Below are positions 6,531 through 11,506 of a stretch of 11,506 nt of DNA, piece after piece (position 1 is the stretch's first letter; every line of letters begins with the position of its first letter). Source of the DNA: Armatimonadota bacterium. Its GTDB lineage: Bacteria > Armatimonadota > DTGP01 > JAHWJO01. The position numbers and the translations under genes are program-made. Below the pieces are notes generated by a model that was not told where the DNA came from, did no database searches, and was given only the letters and a program-made list of their open reading frames with translations. The stretch lies in assembly GCA_019348365.1 (NCBI GenBank), contig JAHWJO010000093.1:1-11506 (forward strand), written 5' to 3'.

Positions 6531-7556
6531 TCAGGAAAAGTGGAGCGTCTGATCCTTCGCCGCCGATTCGTAGGCTCCGAAGACGAGCCGGGCCGTCTTC
6601 AGGTTGTCCTCGCCGGTGGTTTCGGCCTCTCCCTCCCCGCGCAGCGCCTTCAGGAAGTCCGCGTTGCACGGCACGATGCTCGATTGCACCACATCGTAGG
6701 CGGGGTCGGCCCAGGGATAGCGCGACGGCGGGACGCGCCGGGAGTGAGTGCCCTCCCCGGTCGTTATGCGAAGCCAGTAATCCGGACCCAGCTCCAGCGA
6801 GCCTTTCGCCCCCTCGATGAACAGGAACGTTTCGGGGAAGCGGTCGCGCTCCAGATAGTTCTCCGCGTATCCCATATTGCACACGACCGTCGTGCCCTCG
6901 CCCATCCTCATCATCACCGACGCCACATCCTCGCCCCGGATGTCCGGGTGGACCCGGTGAGTCTGGCAGTAGAGGCTCCGCGCCTCCCCGAAAAGGAACC
7001 GCGCCACGTCGAGGAGGTGGCTGCCCATATCGGTCAGGATGAACTGCTCCAGCTCGGCGAGGAACGGCTGGTTTTTGAACACCGGAAACCCCGATACCAT
7101 GTCGATCCGCGCCCGGAACGGCGCACCGATGATGCCGGAATTCAGCACGGCGGCGGCCTCCCGGATCGGGGTCTGCCAGCGCCAGTTCTCATGCACGAAG
7201 AACGGGACTCCCGCCTCGCGGCAGGCGGCGACCATCGCTTCCGCCACCTCCAGAGTGGGGGCCATGGGCTTCTGGCAGATGACGGGGATGCGGTGCGCGG
7301 CGGCGAGATGGACGAACTGCGCGTGGGTGTCCACATCAGTGATCACGTCGATGAAGTCCGGCTGTTGCTCCCGGATCAACGCTTCCGGGTCGTTGTAAGC
7401 CGCCGGAATCCCGAAGTCATGGGCCAGCGCCTCGGCTTTGGAGCGGGTGCGGTTGTAGACCGCCACGCACTCCGCCCCCTCCAGCTCTTTCCAGGCGGCG
7501 AGTTGGAAGCGGGACCAGAATCCCGCCCCGAAGACGGCAAATTTAAGAGGGGTCAT
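6531..7556 (-). CDS. apsD: Gfo/Idh/MocA oxidoreductase, D-apiose dehydrogenase-like
   Basis: A 341-residue cytosolic NAD(P)-dependent dehydrogenase. The N-terminal Rossmann domain has GAGFWS at 10-15 and the family's lysine motif, here CQKPMAP with Lys96 (QKP instead of the common EKP). The C-terminal domain has the catalytic-site helix TDMGSHLLD at 175-183, with His180. Stretches such as YNRTRSKAEAL and FFVHENWRWQTPIR match what I recall of D-apiose dehydrogenase (ApsD), which oxidises D-apiose to D-apionolactone. The next gene would open that lactone. The ATG at 7556 is chosen because the Rossmann strand begins four residues later; a GTG at 7586 is also open, and neither has a clear SD. The alternative is a dehydrogenase for a related aldopentose. 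Confidence 0.75.
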   Translation of the reverse strand: MTPLKFAVFGAGFWSRFQLAAWKELEGAECVAVYNRTRSKAEALAHDFGIPAAYNDPEALIREQQPDFIDVITDVDTHAQFVHLAAAHRIPVICQKPMAPTLEVAEAMVAACREAGVPFFVHENWRWQTPIREAAAVLNSGIIGAPFRARIDMVSGFPVFKNQPFLAELEQFILTDMGSHLLDVARFLFGEARSLYCQTHRVHPDIRGEDVASVMMRMGEGTTVVCNMGYAENYLERDRFPETFLFIEGAKGSLELGPDYWLRITTGEGTHSRRVPPSRYPWADPAYDVVQSSIVPCNADFLKALRGEGEAETTGEDNLKTARLVFGAYESAAKDQTLHFS

Positions 7557-7610
7557 AGTCGATGTGAGCCCGAAAGGCAAGGCCACTGCCGTAAAGGTGT
7601 ACGTTCAGTT

Positions 7611-7656
7611 CCCTCTCCCTCCGGGAGAGGGCCAGCGCGTAGCGCGGGGGTGAGGG
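7611..7656 (+). repeat. Dispersed 46-bp palindromic repeat, copy B
   Basis: Matches the reverse complement of 1033-1078 at 44 of 46 positions. The parts are a CCCTCTCCC/GGGAGAGGG hairpin arm, a GCGCG..CGCG segment and a GGGTGAGGG tail. It fills most of the gap between the amidohydrolase and the ApsD-like gene. Confidence 0.85.
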
Positions 7657-7659
7657 CTA

Positions 7660-7694
7660 CCGACCACTGACCACCGGAGACCGACCCCCGACTC
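7660..7694. repeat. Degenerate heptad tract (CCGACCA)x5
   Basis: Units in 7-base register read CCGACCA, CTGACCA, CCGGAGA, CCGACCC and CCGACTC. The tract reaches the stop codon of the amidohydrolase (7693-7695) and directly follows copy B of the 46-bp repeat. The register is clear but the units are diverged. Confidence 0.5.
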
Positions 7695-8541
7695 ACAGAC
7701 GGTAGTACCGGACGGCGTTTTCGTAAAAGAGTTTGCGGCGGTCGGATTCGCTCCAGCCGCTCACGATCTCCGTCAGCGCCTCCACCCACTCGCGAAGGGA
7801 GGCCGTCCGGGTGCAGACCGGCCAGTCGCTGCCGAAGACGATCCGGTCCCGCCCGAACGCATCCGCGCAATGGGTGACGAACGGCTCCAGGTCCTCCGCC
7901 GACCACGCGCCGGGCCGGGCGGATGCGACGATACCGCTGATCTTGCAGAGGACGTGGGGCTCCGCCGCCAGTTCTTCGATCCCGCGCTGCCACTCGCTCC
8001 GGTCTGTTGCCTGCACGTCCGGGTTGCCGCAATGGTCGAGGATGAAGCGGGTGTCGGGGCACGCCCTCGCGACCTGCGCGGCGACGGGAAGCGAGGAGGA
8101 GGAGGTGAGCAGGTCGAAGCTCAGGCCCCGCTCCCCCAGCATCCGCAAACCCCGGAGGTACTCTTCCCGCAGGCAGCGCGGATCTCCTGCCGGATCGGTC
8201 GGAAGGCTGTGACGCACGCCCTTCACATGGTGGTCCTGTGCCGTTGCATTCAGGTACGCTTCAAAATCGGGGGAAGCCGGGTCCCCGCCGATCACGGCGC
8301 CGGCCATCGGGTTGTCGTCCCGCCGGCAGAGGTCGAGGACGTATGCCGCTTCTTCCCGCTGCTGCGAGGGAGTCACCGCCACTTCCATGTACACGGTTTT
8401 CGTGAGGGGGAGGCCCAATGCGGCTTCGAGGTAATCCGCCATCGTGTGGCTGCGGGTGAGAGGGCCGTCCAACGGGAGCCATGGGAGGGTGAAGCGGTTC
8501 AGGTCCCAGAGGTGCTGGTGAGTATCAACGATGGGCGTCAC
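7693..8541 (-). CDS. Amidohydrolase family protein (COG3618, sugar lactonase-like)
   Basis: A 282-residue TIM-barrel metal-dependent hydrolase of the amidohydrolase-2 family, which includes L-fuconolactonase and pyrone-dicarboxylate lactonase. Visible motifs are DTHQHLW at 6-12 (first metal/substrate ligands), GVRH at 108-111, LDHCGNP at 168-174, KISG at 200-203, and FGSDWPVC at 236-243 with the catalytic Asp. The real start is the GTG at 8539-8541: a strong GGAGGAG lies 8 bases upstream and the barrel begins at once. The frame stays open upstream to 8607 but overlaps the previous gene. It follows the exported protein by 38 bases. It probably hydrolyses a sugar lactone or related ring; having it beside an ApnL-like lactonase suggests a second lactone substrate or a later step. 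Confidence 0.87.
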   Translation of the reverse strand: MTPIVDTHQHLWDLNRFTLPWLPLDGPLTRSHTMADYLEAALGLPLTKTVYMEVAVTPSQQREEAAYVLDLCRRDDNPMAGAVIGGDPASPDFEAYLNATAQDHHVKGVRHSLPTDPAGDPRCLREEYLRGLRMLGERGLSFDLLTSSSSLPVAAQVARACPDTRFILDHCGNPDVQATDRSEWQRGIEELAAEPHVLCKISGIVASARPGAWSAEDLEPFVTHCADAFGRDRIVFGSDWPVCTRTASLREWVEALTEIVSGWSESDRRKLFYENAVRYYRL

Positions 8542-8579
8542 GAAAGCAGCTCCTCCGCTCTTCGACACTGTCAACTCAT

Positions 8580-9113
8580 TTACAACCCGATGTATTCGAT
8601 CTTCCACGTTATCCGGGGGGGAGCGGAGTCGAGCGAATCGAACGGGGAGCGGGGGAAATTGAACGAAGCAGGGGGAGAAGAAGCTGAAATGCCGTCCTCC
8701 AGAGTCGTCGCCACTTCCAGAAACGCCTCGCCGTCCAGCCGGTTGGCCCTGCTGAATTCATGGATCCAGGAGTCTCCGAAGCCGAGGGAACGGTGGCGAG
8801 CGAGGGGAGCCATGGAGGCCGAAAGGTACAAGTCCCAGCGAGCGGCGTTCAGCGCGATCCGGAAGGAGAGTGGGGCTTCGAGCGCCATCTCGTGCGCGGT
8901 CGGGAGCAGCTCTTTCAGGCGTGGCGATCCCCGGAAGTCCGAGGAGGATGCCTCCAGCGGGGCGGAGGAGGGGATTTGTACCAATGCCTGTTCGCTGACG
9001 TACGCCGTCAGCGTCGTCGTTTGTGACGGGTGGGGCAGGGGAGCCGCTCCTGCCGAACGGAGGGGGAAGCCCAGACTTAATAGCCCCATCAAGCAAATGG
9101 TGCGTAGGGTCAT
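8580..9113 (-). CDS. Predicted exported protein of unknown function
   Basis: I do not recognise this 177-residue protein. Residues 1-24 form a clear Sec signal peptide (short basic start, hydrophobic core CLMGLLSLGF, small residues SAGAA before the cut). The mature part of about 150 residues has alternating hydrophobics, many Ser/Pro, no cysteine and no further membrane segment, suggesting a small beta-rich extracytoplasmic domain. The ATG at 9113 is chosen because the signal peptide starts there; an upstream GTG at 9146 would put a charged tail before it. It is the first gene of the minus-strand cluster, 38 bases before the amidohydrolase, and diverges from the riboswitch operon. It may sense or bind a substrate outside the cell, but nothing shows this. 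Confidence 0.6.
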   Translation of the reverse strand: MTLRTICLMGLLSLGFPLRSAGAAPLPHPSQTTTLTAYVSEQALVQIPSSAPLEASSSDFRGSPRLKELLPTAHEMALEAPLSFRIALNAARWDLYLSASMAPLARHRSLGFGDSWIHEFSRANRLDGEAFLEVATTLEDGISASSPPASFNFPRSPFDSLDSAPPRITWKIEYIGL

Positions 9114-9150
9114 GTCGGTCTCTTTTCCTTGTCGTGTGGAAGTCACCCCT

Positions 9151-9195
9151 GTTACGGTTCAAGCAATTTTCAGGACCATTCAATTGAGCCGTAAC
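9151..9195. promoter_or_regulatory. 12-bp inverted repeat in the leader of the minus-strand cluster
   Basis: GTTACGGTTCAA (9151-9162) and TTGAGCCGTAAC (9184-9195) are complementary at 11 of 12 positions; the odd pair would be a wobble in one strand's RNA. The half-site centres are 33 bp apart, about three helical turns, and the element ends 37 bases before the exported protein's start. It could be a two-site operator or a leader hairpin. I found no convincing -35/-10 pair for this strand. Confidence 0.45.
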
Positions 9196-9269
9196 CCAGC
9201 CGATAAGAAGTCCACACTCTATATGCCGGAGGATATGACGAAAGTGTAACAATTTCCAGTTCTGGATCC

Positions 9270-9278
9270 TGTTATAAT
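9270..9278 (+). promoter_or_regulatory. Extended -10 promoter for the riboswitch operon
   Basis: TGTTATAAT is a perfect extended -10 element (TGn followed by TATAAT). No good -35 is seen at 16-18 bp spacing, which extended -10 promoters tolerate. Transcription would start near 9285, about 105 bases before the riboswitch P1 stem and in the right direction for it. Confidence 0.55.
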
Positions 9279-9390
9279 TTCCCTTCTCTTTCTATGGGTG
9301 TCTTACCGGGGCCGGAAACAAATCAAACTCGATCTGGGTTAGCTGTTCCCCCCACCGATCCAATTGTGCTACCCTATCGGTACTGTTTAA

Positions 9391-9563
9391 CTCCGAGTGT
9401 GCCCCCCGGCCGCAAGCCAGGGGGAGAATAGGGAAGCCGGTGAAAATCCGGCGCGGGCCCGCCACTGTTATCGGGGAGCGACTTGCACTCCGCCATTCCG
9501 GCCAGATCCGGGAGAAGGCTGCAAGGAGCCGTGATCCGTAAGCCAGGAGACCTGCACCCGGAG
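9391..9563 (+). promoter_or_regulatory. Cobalamin riboswitch (adenosylcobalamin-type aptamer)
   Basis: All core elements are present in order. P1 pairs CTCCGAGTG (9391-9399) with CACCCGGAG (9555-9563), with a single A.C mismatch. The AATAGGGAA block precedes hairpin GCCGG/CCGGC (9436-9440 and 9448-9452) with a UGAAAAU loop. GCCACTG follows at 9461-9467, and the B12 box AGCCAGGAGACCTGC at 9541-9555. The 173-base length is normal. Such aptamers bind a cobalamin and switch off downstream uptake or synthesis genes. Here the regulated genes are a secreted propeller protein and a cobalamin adenosyltransferase, which fits B12 feedback. Confidence 0.95.
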
Positions 9564-9662
9564 GACGGCCGGATTCCCTTCGGAGCAAGGGACGGACCGA
9601 CGGGCGTTTCGGGCCGGATCCCCTCTTCCTCCCCCCGATCCTCCTTCGTCCGCTTCCCTCTC

Positions 9663-9711
9663 TCCGATTCCCGATTCCGGCCTCTCACGGATCGCTGAGA
9701 AAGGAATCGGA
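9663..9711 (+). promoter_or_regulatory. Translational expression platform with duplicated anti-SD sequence
   Basis: The Shine-Dalgarno region of the next gene contains GGAATCGG (9703-9710). Its exact complement CCGATTCC occurs twice just upstream, at 9664-9671 and 9671-9678. The first can form 9 pairs (9663-9671 with 9703-9711), the second 8. Either would hide the SD (AAAGGA, 9701-9705 region). No terminator hairpin followed by a U-run is seen between riboswitch and gene, so control is probably at translation start. A TTTC at 9607-9610 could pair with the UGAAAAU loop of the aptamer, but this is weak. Confidence 0.6.
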
Positions 9712-9713
9712 CT

Positions 9714-11006
9714 GTGAAATCACCCCACGCTTCTCCCCGCGTACTCCTGGCCGGGCTGTGCGCCGCCCTGAGCTTCGGCCTCTCCTCCCCCGCATTCGCC
9801 GCACGTCCCGGCGACGTGAACCTCGACGGCGCGGTCAACGTCGTCGATGCCACCTTCGCGCTTCAGGGCATCGTCGGGCTGAGGTCCCTGACGCACGAGC
9901 AGACCGCCCTCGCCGATGTCGGCCCCCGCCCCGGCACCGATGCGAAAGCCTACGGCGACGGGCAGGTCACCATCGGCGATGTCGTCCTGCTGCTCCGCTA
10001 CTCGGCGGGCCTGCTCACTTCGGAAGAGCTCGCCCCGACGGATGCGAACCTTTACACCCTGAACGCCGGCCCGAAGTGCAACGGCCCGGCCTCCGTCACC
10101 CGGATCGACCTGACCCGACTCACGAGCTTTCCCCCCGCGCCCGAAGCGGTGAGCCTCCAGGCGTTCGGCGCGGGCAGCATCCCGACCCAGATGGCCGTCC
10201 GCAACGGGATCGGCTATCTCCTCAACTCCGGCGCCAACACCCTCCAGGTCGTGAACCTCCAGACCGCGCAAACGGTGGGGACGGTGGAGTTCGGCGCGAA
10301 CACGAATCCGCTTCAGATCGCCCTCGTCGGGAACAAGGCGTACGTGACGCTCCTCTTTACGGGCGAGGTGGCCGTGGTCGATCTCCCCTCCCTCGAGGTG
10401 CTGAAGACGATTCCCACCGGTGAGGGGCCGACCGGAGTTCAGGCCGCCGAGGGGAAGGTCTACGTCACGAACACCGCGTTCCTGGGATACGACGCGGCGA
10501 CGATGACCTCCACTTTCGGGCCGGGAACGGTCTCGGTGATCGACCCGGCGAAGGATGAGGTCGTCCGAACGCTGTCGGTCCCCGTCAATCCGCAGGATAT
10601 GGCGCTCGATCCGCAGGGCCGGCTGCACGTCGTGAGCGTGGGCAACTACGGAGATGTGGCAGGGGCCGTGACGGTGTTCGACCCCAAAACCGATCAAGCT
10701 GTCGGGACGGTCCCCATCGGGGGCAGCCCCAGCTTCCTGGCGATCACCCCCGCCGGGAAAGCGTTCCTGTCGGACTCCTCCTTCGGGCTGACGACCTACG
10801 ACGCCGCAACGCTTCAGGTCCTCCGGGGACCCAACCAGGCGATCCCGGTGGCCCCCTACGCCTGGGACATCGTATCGGACGCGCGGGGCTGGGTCTACGT
10901 GGATGTCCTTCGGTCGGACAAGGTGCTCGTCCTCGATTCGTCCACCGAGGCGTTTCTGGGGGAGATCCCCGTCGGGGCGTGCCCGGAAGGGCTTGCTCTT
11001 CAGTGA
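9714..11006 (+). CDS. Secreted dockerin-like/YVTN beta-propeller protein under B12 control
   Basis: A 430-residue exported protein. Residues 1-29 are a signal peptide (hydrophobic core, cut after AFA). A dockerin-type pair follows. The first loop, DVNLDGAVNVVD (34-45), keeps the calcium ligands Asp34, Asn36, Asp38 and Asp45. The second (about 78-89, ending DGQVTIGD) has Lys and Tyr where the first two ligands should be, so it probably binds poorly. Residues about 145-430 are a YVTN/YncE-like beta-propeller with repeats of the form VSVIDPAKDEVVRTLSV, VTVFDPKTDQAVGTVPI and VLVLDSSTEAFLGEIPV. The start is GTG at 9714 with AAAGGA 8 bases upstream. It is first behind the cobalamin riboswitch and 15 bases before an adenosyltransferase, so capture of corrinoid outside the membrane is a reasonable but unproven role. 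Confidence 0.88.
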   Translation: MKSPHASPRVLLAGLCAALSFGLSSPAFAARPGDVNLDGAVNVVDATFALQGIVGLRSLTHEQTALADVGPRPGTDAKAYGDGQVTIGDVVLLLRYSAGLLTSEELAPTDANLYTLNAGPKCNGPASVTRIDLTRLTSFPPAPEAVSLQAFGAGSIPTQMAVRNGIGYLLNSGANTLQVVNLQTAQTVGTVEFGANTNPLQIALVGNKAYVTLLFTGEVAVVDLPSLEVLKTIPTGEGPTGVQAAEGKVYVTNTAFLGYDAATMTSTFGPGTVSVIDPAKDEVVRTLSVPVNPQDMALDPQGRLHVVSVGNYGDVAGAVTVFDPKTDQAVGTVPIGGSPSFLAITPAGKAFLSDSSFGLTTYDAATLQVLRGPNQAIPVAPYAWDIVSDARGWVYVDVLRSDKVLVLDSSTEAFLGEIPVGACPEGLALQ

Positions 11007-11021
11007 ACGGAGGCCATCGCG

Positions 11022-11506
11022 ATGAAACTCTACACCAAAACCGGGGATGCCGGGCAAACGAGCCTCTTCGGCGGCAAGCGGGTGGACAAGGACGAGCTGC
11101 GCGTGGAAGCCTACGGGACCGTGGATGAGCTGAACGCGGTGCTGGGGGTAGCGGCGGCACACCTGCGAGAACTTCCGCTCGAACAGGAGATCCACGCGAT
11201 CCAGTCCGACCTCTTCGACCTGGGGGCGGACCTGGCGACTCCCCCGGACGCATCTCCCGCCGCTTCGGGATGGACGAAACGCATCCAGCCGGAACAGATT
11301 CATCGGCTGGAGGAGTGGATCGACCGCTTTCAGGCCGAGACAGAGCCGCTCGCGCATTTCGTCCTCCCCGGCGGATCTCCGGGGGGGGCGGCCCTCCATC
11401 TGGCTCGAACCGTCTGCCGCCGGGCCGAACGCCGCGTGGTGAGTCTCGCCAAAGCTGAGGCGGTGACCCCGGAGGCTATCATCTATCTCAACCGGCTCTC
11501 GGACCT
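11022..11506 (+). CDS. pduO: PduO-type cob(I)alamin adenosyltransferase, cut by the window edge
   Basis: The visible 161 residues cover most of a family whose members usually have about 180-190. The enzyme moves the adenosyl group of ATP to cob(I)alamin, making coenzyme B12 in the cytosol. Diagnostic motifs are YTKTGDAGQTSLFGG (4-18, ATP binding), YGTVDELN (31-38), FVLPGGS (113-119), ARTVCRRAER (128-137) and YLNRLSD (155-161). The ATG has GGAGG eight bases upstream, and the gene follows the propeller gene by 15 bases, so both should share the riboswitch. The coding end lies outside the window. Corrinoid transport genes may follow, but none is visible. Confidence 0.97.
   Translation, partial: MKLYTKTGDAGQTSLFGGKRVDKDELRVEAYGTVDELNAVLGVAAAHLRELPLEQEIHAIQSDLFDLGADLATPPDASPAASGWTKRIQPEQIHRLEEWIDRFQAETEPLAHFVLPGGSPGGAALHLARTVCRRAERRVVSLAKAEAVTPEAIIYLNRLSD

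Noticed and set aside
9364..9392. Second promoter (TTGTGC with TTTAAC) just before the riboswitch
   Set aside because: Its transcript would start inside the P1 stem and leave the aptamer incomplete; the TGTTATAAT element upstream fits better.
9374..9853. Open frame on the minus strand over the riboswitch and leader
   Set aside because: It covers a structured RNA whose core motifs are all on the plus strand, and its translation has no recognisable domain.
9720..11399. Long open frame on the minus strand opposite the propeller and adenosyltransferase genes
   Set aside because: The plus-strand proteins have clear motifs, a signal peptide and SD sequences. The antisense frame is an arginine/histidine-rich product of GC-rich third positions and crosses two real genes.

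Overview
The window is bacterial chromosomal DNA that is clearly GC-rich but has local dips. Genes are close-packed, SD-led and sometimes start with GTG. One secreted protein pairs a dockerin-like calcium loop with a YVTN beta-propeller, and dispersed palindromes and short tandem heptads fill the gaps between genes. This suggests an environmental, probably polysaccharide-associated bacterium from a deep-branching phylum. Armatimonadota or Chloroflexota-like is my guess; nothing here fixes the taxonomy.

Region 1 (about 9113 down to 1, minus strand). Ten genes, including a short exported protein and a gene entering at the left edge, run in one direction and look like a catabolic cluster. In transcription order they are: an exported protein of unknown function, a COG3618-type amidohydrolase (sugar-lactonase-like), a Gfo/Idh/MocA dehydrogenase resembling D-apiose dehydrogenase (ApsD), a three-domain protein resembling D-apionate lactonase (ApnL), a ketopantoate-reductase-fold dehydrogenase, a gluconate-5-dehydrogenase-like SDR, a GHMP kinase of mevalonate-kinase type, a cyclase/kynurenine-formamidase-fold metal hydrolase, an 83-residue unknown protein, and the first codons of a further gene. 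The adjacent ApsD-like and ApnL-like pair points to oxidative breakdown of D-apiose, the branched pentose of plant cell walls, or a close analogue: aldose to lactone to aldonate. The PanE-like enzyme, SDR and GHMP kinase could then supply the next oxidation and phosphorylation steps in place of the ApnO and OiaK enzymes of the published pathway. That replacement is inference.

Region 2 (about 9114 to 9713). This is the divergent intergenic region. It holds a 12-bp inverted repeat before the catabolic cluster, an extended -10 promoter on the plus strand, a full cobalamin riboswitch (9391-9563), and a leader in which two copies of an anti-Shine-Dalgarno sequence can pair with the ribosome-binding site of the next gene.

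Region 3 (9714 to the right edge, plus strand). The riboswitch drives a secreted dockerin-like/beta-propeller protein and, 15 bases later, a PduO-type cob(I)alamin adenosyltransferase that runs off the window. This is probably the start of a B12 uptake and activation operon, with the propeller protein as a candidate extracytoplasmic corrinoid-acquisition factor.

The gaps between the catabolic genes carry tandem heptanucleotide tracts of five different sequences and a dispersed palindromic repeat family. In one place the heptads have entered the coding ends of both flanking genes.
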